Shown here piece by piece: positions 39,908 through 48,400 of a stretch of DNA of 64,000 nt. The translations under genes and the position numbers were made by a program. The DNA comes from Bacteroidota bacterium (GTDB lineage: Bacteria; Bacteroidota; Bacteroidia; UKL13-3): positions 1 to 64,000 of the forward strand of contig CANGVA010000002.1 in assembly GCA_947457395.1 (NCBI GenBank), given 5' to 3'. Position 1 is the stretch's first letter; each line of letters starts with the position of its first letter. A model generated the notes under the pieces. The model was not told the origin of the DNA and did no database searches. It saw only the letters and a program-made list of their open reading frames with translations.

Positions 39908-39979
39908 GGCCCGTTCGTCTATCGGTTAGGACATCAGGTTTTCATCCTGGAAAGAGGGGTTCGATTCCCCTACGGGCTA
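39908..39979 (+). tRNA. tRNA-Glu (anticodon TTC)
   Basis: The 72-base sequence folds into a cloverleaf. The seven-base acceptor GGCCCGT pairs with ACGGGCT (first pair G-T), the anticodon arm TCAGG/CCTGG presents TTC at 41-43 of 399xx (39941-39943), and the T arm is GAGGGG-TTCGATT-CCCCTA-like. The discriminator is A and CCA is not encoded (next bases CAA). A terminator follows, and its 3' end recurs downstream. Confidence 0.97.
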
Positions 39980-40044
39980 CAAAAAGTAAATTCCTAGCTT
40001 CACCTTATGGTGAGGCTTTTTTTATGCAGTAAACTTTAACCAAT
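39969..40044 (+). repeat. 76-bp direct repeat, copy 1 (tRNA-Glu 3' end plus terminator)
   Basis: The unit begins at CCTACGGGCTAC, the last bases of tRNA-Glu, and runs through the terminator to TTTAACCAAT. It is identical over 76 bases to the copy at 40148-40223. Outside these bases the two flanks differ. Confidence 0.95.
39996..40023 (+). terminator. Terminator after tRNA-Glu
   Basis: AGCTTCACC and GGTGAGGCT pair (one G-T) around TTAT and are followed by seven T. An identical copy lies 179 bases further on. Confidence 0.88.
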
Positions 40045-40114
40045 ATTCAAGGCTTAGTGCTTTTTTTAGCCCTAGGGGAATAACTGCCCCACGGTCTGGC
40101 TCCTCGCTAAAATG

Positions 40115-40158
40115 ATTCCCCGAATCATTTTTATAACGCTCGGCCCTCCTACGGGCTA
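40115..40158 (+). repeat. 44-bp direct repeat, copy 1 (overlaps the 76-bp repeat)
   Basis: The unit ATTCCCCGAATCATTTTTAT... ends in CTCCTACGGGCTA and is identical to 40356-40399, an offset of 241 bases. In this copy the left side also forms a perfect hairpin, AATGATTC-CCC-GAATCATT (40111-40129). Confidence 0.93.
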
Positions 40159-40223
40159 CAAAAAGTAAATTCCTAGCTTCACCTTATGGTGAGGCTTTTT
40201 TTATGCAGTAAACTTTAACCAAT
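40148..40223 (+). repeat. 76-bp direct repeat, copy 2
   Basis: This copy repeats the tRNA-Glu acceptor end and its terminator, but the rest of the tRNA is missing upstream, so it cannot give a functional tRNA. Only the acceptor-stem 3' strand is present. Confidence 0.95.
40175..40202 (+). terminator. Duplicated copy of the tRNA-Glu terminator
   Basis: It is identical to the hairpin and T-run directly after tRNA-Glu. It would act as a second stop for read-through transcripts from the tRNA promoter. Confidence 0.75.
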
Positions 40224-40254
40224 CACAAACTTTATACTTTTTGTAGCCCACAGG

Positions 40255-40355
40255 CTGTGCGCAAAGCGCACAGGTTTACGCTTGCGTAAACAGAATTGAA
40301 GTTTATCCCGATCTAGAGATGCCGCGAAAAATGAGCGTGCAGCTCTTTATCGGGA
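40255..40355. other. Cluster of three inverted repeats (structured non-coding DNA or RNA)
   Basis: CTGTGCGC-AAA-GCGCACAG (40255-40273) and GTTTACGC-TT-GCGTAAAC (40274-40291) are adjacent perfect eight-base hairpins. A longer one follows: TCCCGAT-AGAG-TGC against GCA-CTCT-ATCGGGA (40306-40355), interrupted by paired mismatches. Just before them, 40237-40249 is an inverted copy of GGGCTACAAAAAG from the tRNA end. No open reading frame explains the conservation of pairing. Confidence 0.75.
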
Positions 40356-40399
40356 ATTCCCCGAATCATTTTTATAACGCTCGGCCCTCCTACGGGCTA
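40356..40399 (+). repeat. 44-bp direct repeat, copy 2
   Basis: The second copy again ends in the tRNA-derived CCTACGGGCTA, after which the sequence diverges (AACAAAC). The remaining ~165 bases up to the next gene are AT-rich with no gene or clear signal. Confidence 0.93.
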
Positions 40400-40565
40400 A
40401 ACAAACATTTTTACAAAGCCTTGTAAATAAAGAGTCTAGATGGCTTTTTTTGTTTTCTGACTGACAGCGGGTTTACAGAGATCATAATATCTGCCTTTTA
40501 TAGCTCTAAATCTTTGCTTACAAAAATATAATTCAGCCTTACTAGTATTAAACAATTAGCTAGAA

Positions 40566-41039
40566 TTAGTTAAAGGTAATTACGAGTGGCCAAATCATTC
40601 GCAACATTACTGGCTTGCCATTTTGTTTAGCAGGTTTCCATCCAGGCATAATTTTAACAATACGAATTGCTTCTTCTTCAAGACCCCATCCAAGTTTCTT
40701 CACAATTTCTATATCAGAAATATTGCCATCTTTATTGACCACAAACTGCAAAACAACACGGCCTTCAATTCCATTTTCACGAGCCATTGGGGGGTATTGT
40801 ATATTCTTACGTAAAAAGGCCATCATGGCTTCCTGTCCTCCCGGAAATTCAGGCATCTCTTCTGCAAAGGTTAAAATATCAGGCTCTTGCTGATTCAATT
40901 TGTTCATTGAACTGTCAACTATGTCCTCATCGCTTCTATAAGAGGCATTACCTGTATTTTGAGGCACATTCTGTCCAAATAGCGCTGATGTATAAATCAG
41001 AAAACAAACTAACATAAATATTAAATGTTGCGCTTTCAT
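40566..41039 (-). CDS. Energy transducer TonB-family C-terminal domain protein
   Basis: The 157-residue protein starts at the ATG before its hydrophobic N-terminus (MKAQHLIFMLVCFLIY); an in-frame upstream start adds 12 residues. The C-terminal ~90 residues are a TonB_C domain: EFPGGQEAMMAFLRKNIQYP, GRVVLQFVVNKDGNISDIEIVKKLG and MPGWKPAKQNGKPV. It lacks the long Pro-rich spanner of true TonB, so it may be a periplasmic or secreted relative rather than an energy transducer. Confidence 0.9.
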   Translation of the reverse strand: MKAQHLIFMLVCFLIYTSALFGQNVPQNTGNASYRSDEDIVDSSMNKLNQQEPDILTFAEEMPEFPGGQEAMMAFLRKNIQYPPMARENGIEGRVVLQFVVNKDGNISDIEIVKKLGWGLEEEAIRIVKIMPGWKPAKQNGKPVMLRMIWPLVITFN

Positions 41040-41072
41040 AGTGTATAATAACAAGTACGTTGGATAATATAA

Positions 41073-41080
41073 CAAATATA
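41073..41080 (-). promoter_or_regulatory. Possible -7 box of the TonB-C gene
   Basis: On the minus strand TATATTTG matches TAnnTTTG exactly and would give a leader of about 28 bases. No TTTG is found at the -33 position. Confidence 0.35.
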
Positions 41081-41262
41081 GTAACTCTTCTTCATCGTTG
41101 AATTATAATTACACTAGCCAATTTCACAGTTAAGTAATCTATAAAAGTAAGAATTAACAGCGCTAAAGGCCAAAGGCTAAGAGCAAGTAGCAGCATAAAA
41201 AATGAAATGAAGAATATAGAAGCCTTGAAACCCTTATGTGAGCATAATAAAGGTACAACCAC

Positions 41263-41982
41263 TCAATCATACAACTCAAACTTAATATGCTCCTTGCCGT
41301 AGCCCATGTTACTCAGTCGCTCACGGGCTTCTTTAAGCATGGCACTCCAGCCGCATAAATAAAAATATGCAGGTCTGTGGTCGCTGAAAATTTCTTCGTA
41401 TACCTCATGTACATATCCGTGTTTTCCCTGCCAGGTTGCCGCTTCTTCTCTGGACAGCACCGGAATAAACCTGAACTCCGGAAACTGTTTTTCCAGCGCT
41501 TCCATCTCCTGTTTGTATAAGATATCCGCTACTTTTCTGTTGCCAAAAATCATATATATGTTTTTATGCGGAATATGATTATTGAGTACATGCAGCAGCA
41601 TGCTGCGCAAAGGAGCAATACCTGTTCCCGTGGCTATAAAACACAGGTCGTGCTCGATGTGCTCAGGCAAGATAAATTTACCGATGGGCCCTGCAACCGG
41701 CACAGTGCTGCCAACGGTATAATTGTCCCACATAAAGGGGGTGCCTTGCCCGGGTGGGTTTAATACAATAATCAGTTCAAACGTATTGTCATCTGAAGGT
41801 GCAGATGCAATAGAGTAGCTGCGGTAGGAGATTTTTGAATCAATGGGCAGGTTAAGCATCACAAACTGCCCCGGTTTGAAATGGAATTTTTCCATATGTG
41901 GTACCCTAAAGAAAAACCGCTTTACAGCAGGGCTCTCTTCCTTTATATCTATAATCCGGGCATCATAAAACTGCTGTTTCAT
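41263..41982 (-). CDS. Ferredoxin--NADP reductase-like FAD oxidoreductase
   Basis: The 239-residue protein has an FAD-binding beta-barrel with FKPGQFVML and RSYSIAS (54-60), then an NAD(P) domain with FIATGTGIAPLRSM, IFGNRKVADILY and the C-terminal YLCGWSAMLKEARERL. This is the layout of flavodoxin/ferredoxin-NADP reductases without an iron-sulfur domain. The electron partner is not encoded nearby. Confidence 0.92.
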   Translation of the reverse strand: MKQQFYDARIIDIKEESPAVKRFFFRVPHMEKFHFKPGQFVMLNLPIDSKISYRSYSIASAPSDDNTFELIIVLNPPGQGTPFMWDNYTVGSTVPVAGPIGKFILPEHIEHDLCFIATGTGIAPLRSMLLHVLNNHIPHKNIYMIFGNRKVADILYKQEMEALEKQFPEFRFIPVLSREEAATWQGKHGYVHEVYEEIFSDHRPAYFYLCGWSAMLKEARERLSNMGYGKEHIKFELYD

Positions 41983-42084
41983 AGGGTTGTATTTTTAAAC
42001 ATGAATATGACAAAACAAAAAACTTGCTACAATTTAACTTGTTTAGGTTGCATCTGCATAACCGAAGGTACGAAATAGCTCTTG

Positions 42085-42092
42085 TATTTTTG
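42085..42092 (+). promoter_or_regulatory. Possible -7 box of the M6 protease gene
   Basis: TATTTTTG matches TAnnTTTG exactly, about 54 bases before the protease start. No TTTG is found 18-21 bases upstream, so the assignment rests on one box. Confidence 0.35.
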
Positions 42093-42145
42093 CCCTCATT
42101 TATGATTATTTGTTGCTTGAAATTCAAATACTTCTCATTAAAAAC

Positions 42146-44521
42146 ATGAAACACCAGATACTATCTCTCCTCTTCTTACTCAGTTTTACTTTTTATGCAT
42201 CCGCCCAGCGTTCGCTTTGTCCTGCTTCTCCCTACCCTATGCAGATCACACAGACCGATGGATCAGTGCTAACCATTAAAACACATGGTAACGAAGCTAT
42301 TCATCATAAAGAAACAGAAGAAGGCTATACCATTTTACCAAATGCACAGGGCATTTATGAATATGCCATATTGGATAATAAAGGTTATTTAACGCTAAGC
42401 GGTATTAAAGCTGCTAATCAAATAAGCCAAACTGCCCTACAAAAAAACCTGCCACCAAAGCACCTGCGTTTTAACAGCGTGCAGGTTAAAGCCATGGTGG
42501 ATGACTTTAATGCCATGAATGCCGAAGCCATAGAAATGGGGCGCAGGTATAAAGGCACACCAAAAGTAAATTACCCAACCATGGGCAATTTAAAGATGCT
42601 GGCCATTTGTATGCAGTTTCCGGATGAGCCTTCCATTTATCCGATTTCTGTAATCAATGATGTGCTAAACCAGCCCAACTATAATGGTACAGGCAGTTTT
42701 AAAGATTATTTTATTGCCAACTCCTACGGGCAAAGCAACCCTACTATTGATGTGGTAGGCTGGTATACCACTACCCGAAGTAAAAAACAATATGGAACCA
42801 AACTAAATGATTCAACAAATAACCCTAATTACATGCCATATGTTAAAGAATTAGTTAGTAGAGCGCTTGATTCTGCCGATTTACGGGGTAATATAGATTT
42901 CAGGCAATACGATAACGATAAAGACGGGGATATGGATGGAGTGATGATTTTTCATGCCGGTTTTGGTGCTGAACAAGGACTCTGGGATAATATCTGGTCA
43001 CATCGTTCAACCATTTCTGAAACTTTTAAAGATGGCGTTTCCATCACAGATTATTGCATTAACCCCGTAAAAAGAAGCTGGAATGGTGAGATAAGAGCCG
43101 TAGGAATAGGTGTGCTTACGCACGAGTGGGGGCATATTATGGGATTGCCTGATTTGTATGATACAAATAATAAAAATGGCCAATCGGAAGGAATTGGTGA
43201 GTGGGGCCTGATGGGCTCTTGCGGCTGGTTAAATCAGGAGCGCACACCCTGTATGCTGGAAGCTTGGTCTCGCGTGCAGTTTGGCTGGCTTGATGAAAGA
43301 ATGCTGGTGCAACCCGGCTCCTATCAATTAAAAGCAGCTATTGATACCGGTGCATGTTATCGTATCAATACCAGCCGCCTTAATGAATACTACTTGATTG
43401 AAAACAGGCAGCGCAAAGGTTTTGATGCTGCACTTAAAGGAAGAGGCCTGGCCATCTGGCACATCAATACACAAAAAACAAGTTTGTATCCGGGCAGTAA
43501 CTCCGTAAATGCCGATACCACCATGTATGGTGTTGGATTAAAGCAAGCCGATGGCAAGCAGGATTTAGAAAAAAATGTTAATCGTGGCGATGCTGGAGAC
43601 TTATATCCCGGCACAAGCAATAATGTATTTTTCAGCAATACCTCGAATCCGTCTTCGTTGCTCCACTATACGGTAGGCGGTACCAGGCAGCCGGCCAATA
43701 TTTCCATTTCAAATATTACCATGGGTGCTGATAGCATCATTCGTTTTAGGTTTGGTGCTGTAACTGCAGCAGGTTTTCAGACCAATGTTACAAGAGGCTG
43801 CGCACCACTTACGGTTGGTTTTACCAATACATCAACCGGGGCATCTTTCTTTGAATGGAAATTTGGCAACGACCCAAATCTGATAACCACGCAGGATGCA
43901 GTGTATACGTTTGATCTTCCAGGCACCTATGAAGTAAAACTTACAGTAAAAGACTCAAATAACAGCAACGCAGATGTGGTGACGTATTCCATTATTGTAG
44001 ATCCTTCTCCGGAGGCTTCGGTAAGGGTTGAGCGCGGAGACAGTAACCTAATTAATTTTGTGAACACATCCAAAGGCGCCACTTATTACTCATGGTTGTT
44101 TGGCACCAACCAAACAGATGGCCGCGAATCTCCAACTTACAAACTAACCACGCCCGGATTTTTAAAATACCGTATGATTGCATTTGCCAGCAATGGTTGC
44201 ACTGATACCGTATTTGGTGAAATAGATTTCTGGCCACTAGGCGCAGCCGATTTACAATCGGTAATGGGTAATTTATTTGCTTATCCAAATCCAACCGGCA
44301 AGGATGCAAGCATACATCTGTCATTAAAAAAGAATGAGTTTATTCTAGCAGAGGTATTCAATATGCTGGGTGAAAAAACAGGCACCGTTCACAATGGAAC
44401 ACTGGACGCAGGTGATCATTTGCTGCACGTTGCTGATGAAATAACTGCTGCCGCTGGCATCTACTATATTAAAATCAGTGCAGGTAAACAGCAATCCGTA
44501 ATAAAACTTGTTAAGCAATGA
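42146..44521 (+). CDS. Secreted M6-family metalloprotease with PKD domains and T9SS type A sorting domain
   Basis: The protein has 791 residues from the ATG before the signal peptide (MKHQILSLLFLLSFTFYASAQ); a longer in-frame start adds 12 residues. The M6 catalytic domain contains HEWGHIMGLPDLYD (H326, E327, H330), the zinc-binding HExxH with the family's GxPDxYD continuation, and the upstream YDNDKDGDMDGVMIFHAG calcium-like loop. Two PKD-like domains follow (near 545-690), then a type A sorting domain (YPNPTGKDASIHL...VIKLVKQ). It is an extracellular protease of immune-inhibitor-A-like type. Its stop overlaps comF by four bases (ATGA). Confidence 0.95.
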   Translation: MKHQILSLLFLLSFTFYASAQRSLCPASPYPMQITQTDGSVLTIKTHGNEAIHHKETEEGYTILPNAQGIYEYAILDNKGYLTLSGIKAANQISQTALQKNLPPKHLRFNSVQVKAMVDDFNAMNAEAIEMGRRYKGTPKVNYPTMGNLKMLAICMQFPDEPSIYPISVINDVLNQPNYNGTGSFKDYFIANSYGQSNPTIDVVGWYTTTRSKKQYGTKLNDSTNNPNYMPYVKELVSRALDSADLRGNIDFRQYDNDKDGDMDGVMIFHAGFGAEQGLWDNIWSHRSTISETFKDGVSITDYCINPVKRSWNGEIRAVGIGVLTHEWGHIMGLPDLYDTNNKNGQSEGIGEWGLMGSCGWLNQERTPCMLEAWSRVQFGWLDERMLVQPGSYQLKAAIDTGACYRINTSRLNEYYLIENRQRKGFDAALKGRGLAIWHINTQKTSLYPGSNSVNADTTMYGVGLKQADGKQDLEKNVNRGDAGDLYPGTSNNVFFSNTSNPSSLLHYTVGGTRQPANISISNITMGADSIIRFRFGAVTAAGFQTNVTRGCAPLTVGFTNTSTGASFFEWKFGNDPNLITTQDAVYTFDLPGTYEVKLTVKDSNNSNADVVTYSIIVDPSPEASVRVERGDSNLINFVNTSKGATYYSWLFGTNQTDGRESPTYKLTTPGFLKYRMIAFASNGCTDTVFGEIDFWPLGAADLQSVMGNLFAYPNPTGKDASIHLSLKKNEFILAEVFNMLGEKTGTVHNGTLDAGDHLLHVADEITAAAGIYYIKISAGKQQSVIKLVKQ

Positions 44522-45195
44522 TAAAGGAGTTTGCCGAACTCTTTTTCCCTAATCTGTGTATTACCTGTAACAACAACCTGCTTAAGCAAGAGGAATTCAT
44601 ATGTAGCAAATGCTTGTATGAATTGCCACAAACCGATTACCACAAATTCCCTGAAAACAATTTAGCCAAAACCTTTTGGGGTCGTGTGCCTTTAGAAGCC
44701 GTGTTTGCTCTTTTATATTTCAGAAAAGACGGGCCGGTGCAGGCGTTGATGCATTCGCTAAAATATGCGGGAGGAAAAGAGCTGGCCGTTTTCCTGGGAC
44801 AATACTATGGTCAAAAGCTAATAGATGCCGGCTTAATTTATGATGCTGTTGCAGCCATTCCGTTGCATCCGGATAAATTAAGAAAGCGTGGTTATAACCA
44901 GAGCGCATGTTTTGCGCAGGGCCTGGCCCAAAGCATGGGGATGGAAGATGTTAGCTTTGCCGTTGAAAGAGCGGTTGCCACAGAAACACAAACCAAAAAA
45001 GATAGGTTTGAGCGCTGGGCAAATGTGGGTGAAGTTTTTAGGGTAAGCAATGCAGAAGCATTAAAGCATAAAAAACTACTGGTGGTTGATGATGTAATTA
45101 CAACAGGAGCAACCATTGAGGGGCTTTGTAAAGTAATACTGGCTGAAGCACCCTGCAACATATCCGTAGGCGCCATTGCTACTCCCCAAAATTAA
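44518..45195 (+). CDS. comF: ComF family protein (phosphoribosyltransferase-like)
   Basis: The 225-residue protein has an N-terminal four-Cys zinc ribbon (CITC...CSKC) and a PRTase domain with the PRPP loop LVVDDVITTGATIEGL near the C-terminus. ComF proteins are needed for natural transformation in other bacteria, probably helping move DNA into the cytosol. The ATGA overlap with the protease gene suggests coupled translation. Its stop shares TTAA with the convergent GNAT gene. Confidence 0.94.
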   Translation: MIKEFAELFFPNLCITCNNNLLKQEEFICSKCLYELPQTDYHKFPENNLAKTFWGRVPLEAVFALLYFRKDGPVQALMHSLKYAGGKELAVFLGQYYGQKLIDAGLIYDAVAAIPLHPDKLRKRGYNQSACFAQGLAQSMGMEDVSFAVERAVATETQTKKDRFERWANVGEVFRVSNAEALKHKKLLVVDDVITTGATIEGLCKVILAEAPCNISVGAIATPQN

Positions 45196-45608
45196 GAGAG
45201 CATCATTTTTACATGCGGAATATCCGCTTCCATAAATTCATCACCTACCGGAACAAAACCGTGTTTCAGATAAAAGTTTTTAGCTGTTAACTGTGCATGC
45301 AAATAAATTTCTCTTCCATCTCTGGGCACTGATTGTAACACTTTTTTTAATATGGCAGCACCAACTCCGCTGTTTCGGTATTCCTGCAATACAGCAAAAC
45401 GCTCCAGCTTAATGCCATTTGCCGTTTCACGCCAACGTGCGGTACCTGCCGGCTTTCCATCAACCGTTGCAAGAAAATGGTGCGACTCATCTTCATACTC
45501 CCATTCAATATCCTCCGGGCAGCTTTGTTCAATTACAAAAACTTCTCTTCTAATAGCATGTGCCTCATTTAACTCAGATTGATGCTGTATTTCTTTAACG
45601 TGAATCAT
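45192..45608 (-). CDS. GNAT family N-acetyltransferase
   Basis: This 138-residue acetyl-CoA-dependent transferase resembles the ElaA/YjcF type: IRREVFVIEQSCPEDIEWEYEDE at the N-terminus, KLERFAVLQEYRNSGVGAAILKKVL for the acetyl-CoA pyrophosphate loop (RxSGVG form) and NFYLKHGFVPVGDEFMEADIPH. Substrate unknown. Confidence 0.93.
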   Translation of the reverse strand: MIHVKEIQHQSELNEAHAIRREVFVIEQSCPEDIEWEYEDESHHFLATVDGKPAGTARWRETANGIKLERFAVLQEYRNSGVGAAILKKVLQSVPRDGREIYLHAQLTAKNFYLKHGFVPVGDEFMEADIPHVKMMLS

Positions 45609-45865
45609 TGTTTTATGGTTGTTCTTGCAATATAAATTTTAAACAGTGAGAAAAGAATACTACGCTGAAAGAGAAAATAAGAGAGAGACGAGATATGAGA
45701 CAAAATTTTCTAATCTTCTAATAAAAAATCCATAATAATTAACCCGCAATAACAAATCTTTCAATCTTTTAATTTTTCAATCTTCTAACACCAACCCCAC
45801 AATAACAAATCTTTCAATCTTCTTATAAGAAAAGGATAATAACAAAACTCCAATACGTACCGTTA
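45609..45865. repeat. Degenerate AT-rich intergenic repeat region
   Basis: A 22-base sequence CAATAACAAATCTTTCAATC-TT occurs at 45747-45768 and again at 45800-45821, an offset of 53 bases. A third, weaker unit built on TCTAATCTTCTAAT lies near 45709-45723. Similar words occur in reverse orientation after the DUF4286 gene (38676-38700). No gene is present. Confidence 0.7.
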
Positions 45866-48397
45866 TTAAAACTGAATACGTAAACCCAGGTTCAGACTCC
45901 ATTTCCGTATATCATCATTATTCAGGTAGCTGATGCGGTGTATCATACCAAGCGTAAGCAAGCGAAAAATATTTTCTACGCCATAACCAACTTCAGCATA
46001 GGGCTTATTGCCAAAAGTATAAACCGGAGAAAGTGGTCTTCCCTGAGAGTCAGTTTCCGGAAGAAATTGCCTGTTTGCATCTGTTAAATGTCCGTATGCT
46101 GCTTTTACCAAAGCAAAATTACGCAGTTTCCATTTTTTAAGTAACGGTATACGATTAAAAAATAAACCTTCAAAATGCTGCACATACATAATCTGGCTGT
46201 ATTCATCGGCAACAAATTCATAAAGATTCATTAAACTAAAATTAATATCGTTATACAAAAAAGTAGCATTACCACGCGGCACTTCGAGCATGGTATAAGG
46301 TAACCGTCCTAATGTTTTACCCACTGTAATGCTATAGTCGGCATTACCCAGCACACCTGTGGTAACGTGGTGCGTGATGTTTATCTGCAGTTTATCATAA
46401 TCAAAATTACCACCCAGCAAATTTTTTATTCCCCGCGTATAGGCAAAGGTTAGTTCGGGCCAGCGAGATCTGGCAAGGCGCATACGCTGATTGTTTCGCA
46501 CCACGATATTTTCCTTATAAGCAAATCGTAACTCAGCTGTTGCAGCCGTATAATTATACTGCTCTGCAATGTTTCCGTTTAAGGCGGGTAAATCAGGGTT
46601 AGGTATATACGCAAAAACAAAATTGCCAAGTGGTTCAAAATGGCTACGTGTAAGCCCGATACGATAAGACCAGTCGCGATTGTATTGGTGCATATAGTTT
46701 AACCGGTACTCAATGGTTCGGTTAATGCGGGCGGAAGCAGCACCTAAATTAATTGCTGCAAACAAATTTGATGCACCGGTATTGCGCTGAAGTGTGTTAG
46801 AATTAAAATCCGTTATACCCAAAATATCATAATCGTTTTTATGGAAAACACTGATGGTTGACCATTTTTTTCTTGATAGGATGTAATCAGCACCTAGGCC
46901 ATATTTAAATTTTTCATCTTTTATACCATAAGCCAAATATCCATGAAGTGTCCATCTGTTTGAGAAAGCTATATTGGTTCTGAATCCTACACGAAAACGA
47001 ATACTTTCTACTTCATTATACCCTACCAAGAAAACATAAGGACCATAATCAATCTTCCCCTTGCGGTAGTATCCTTCCAATGCCAGCCTTATGATATCAA
47101 TATACGTTTTGATAATGGGAAGATTGCGCACAGAATCTATCATATGAATCATTTGCTGCTCTACCTTACTGAATGGTTCCGTGCGCACACTGTCCCAATA
47201 GCGTTCGTTATGTAAATCAATGCTATCACTTCGTTCGGTGGTTACATCAAAAAACGAGTCGGGCATTTTCTTGTTCACCTTAAAACCGCTGTTTGCCCGA
47301 TAGATTTTTGCAATGAAGCCACTGCTATTTTTACTAAGCTGTGCCACATCCACAATGATTCTTGTTTTGGCAGGCAACCAGGGACCGGCATCGGTTTGTA
47401 CCATTTCCTGCTGTATTTTTAGCCTGTCTATAAAATTCAGATTAGCCGTTGGCGAAATTTCAACATGAATTCTTTTAAGCGCAAAGGAACCATCTGCAAT
47501 CCAAATGGTACCCAGAAATCCAAGGTCTTCTTCTCTTCTTAAATTAAGTTTTATTTTATAGCATTTATGTCCATCAATATAATTTGTATCAAGAAGCGTG
47601 TAGATATAATAGGTATTGCTGCCTGTTGCAATTGGCGATATAAAGTCCTTTCCTAAAATGCGTAGCCAGTTTTGATTAAAATTAAACTGAAGCGCACCTG
47701 CGCCAAGTAAATCGGCCACATAGCCGCCCTGTTGCACTCCAAAACCTTTAATGCTACTTGCATCAATTATTTCTTTGTACACGGAAGGTGATTTTTGTGC
47801 AAAATATCGTGAATGGGTTTCACTTATAAACAAGGGTACGATATACTTACCATCTTCATTTTTTATCTGATGGGTAGTATCAAATAATGATTTGATGGGC
47901 TTCAGCATCACATTATTCTTCATCTCTTCCGAAATCTCATTCATGGAAACATCCATCTTGTTATAGCTGCGGTACTCATAAGCATCCAAGCCGGACTGGT
48001 CAAACAGCTCACGGTTTTGCTGTGCTTTTCTAATGATGCGCAAGGCTGGGTTTTCACCAGCTTTAATAACTACCTCCTTGAGTTCTGTTGTTGCCGGTTT
48101 CATCTCTATGATGAGGTGTTGTTTTTGGCCCTGCTTTAGTTTTTTATATACGGTTATATAACCAACATAACTTATTGTCAGGGTATCTACATCCAAGTTA
48201 GTTTTAATGCTGAAGTTGCCATCAAAATCGGTAGTAGTGCCAATTCGTGTTCCCTTAAAACCAATGCTCACAAATGGTAGTGGCTCAGGCCTGCCCTTTT
48301 CTAAAACTCGGCCGGTTATAATTGTTTCCTGCTGTGCCACTGCCGGCAGCGAACAAAATAGCAAGATAAAGATGTAAATTACTTTTTTTAAAGGCAT
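45866..48397 (-). CDS. DUF5686 outer-membrane protein with carboxypeptidase-regulatory-like domain
   Basis: The 843-residue protein has a signal peptide (MPLKKVIYIFILLFCSLPAVAQ). A CarboxypepD_reg-like domain follows (ITGRVLEKGRPEPLPFVSIGFKGTRIGTTTDFDGNF, ~25-110) and then the DUF5686 region, whose C-terminal half alternates aromatic strands and ends in a Phe (LGLRIQF) as outer-membrane beta-barrels do. These resemble TonB-dependent receptor relatives without a plug; function is unknown. It starts three bases after the cyclophilin gene, so the two form an operon. Confidence 0.93.
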   Translation of the reverse strand: MPLKKVIYIFILLFCSLPAVAQQETIITGRVLEKGRPEPLPFVSIGFKGTRIGTTTDFDGNFSIKTNLDVDTLTISYVGYITVYKKLKQGQKQHLIIEMKPATTELKEVVIKAGENPALRIIRKAQQNRELFDQSGLDAYEYRSYNKMDVSMNEISEEMKNNVMLKPIKSLFDTTHQIKNEDGKYIVPLFISETHSRYFAQKSPSVYKEIIDASSIKGFGVQQGGYVADLLGAGALQFNFNQNWLRILGKDFISPIATGSNTYYIYTLLDTNYIDGHKCYKIKLNLRREEDLGFLGTIWIADGSFALKRIHVEISPTANLNFIDRLKIQQEMVQTDAGPWLPAKTRIIVDVAQLSKNSSGFIAKIYRANSGFKVNKKMPDSFFDVTTERSDSIDLHNERYWDSVRTEPFSKVEQQMIHMIDSVRNLPIIKTYIDIIRLALEGYYRKGKIDYGPYVFLVGYNEVESIRFRVGFRTNIAFSNRWTLHGYLAYGIKDEKFKYGLGADYILSRKKWSTISVFHKNDYDILGITDFNSNTLQRNTGASNLFAAINLGAASARINRTIEYRLNYMHQYNRDWSYRIGLTRSHFEPLGNFVFAYIPNPDLPALNGNIAEQYNYTAATAELRFAYKENIVVRNNQRMRLARSRWPELTFAYTRGIKNLLGGNFDYDKLQINITHHVTTGVLGNADYSITVGKTLGRLPYTMLEVPRGNATFLYNDINFSLMNLYEFVADEYSQIMYVQHFEGLFFNRIPLLKKWKLRNFALVKAAYGHLTDANRQFLPETDSQGRPLSPVYTFGNKPYAEVGYGVENIFRLLTLGMIHRISYLNNDDIRKWSLNLGLRIQF

Positions 48398-48400
48398 GCA

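Noticed and set aside
40255-40291. An integron attC-like site
   Set aside because: The hairpins are short and adjacent, no attC core (GTTRRRY) pair is found and no integrase is present.
40111-40399. Extra tRNA genes suggested by repeated CCTACGGGCTA
   Set aside because: Only the 3' acceptor strand is present; no D arm, anticodon arm or 5' acceptor strand can be drawn.
45747-45821. A short CRISPR array
   Set aside because: Only two good copies of an AT-rich 22-base word occur and there are no cas genes or spacer-like unique segments.
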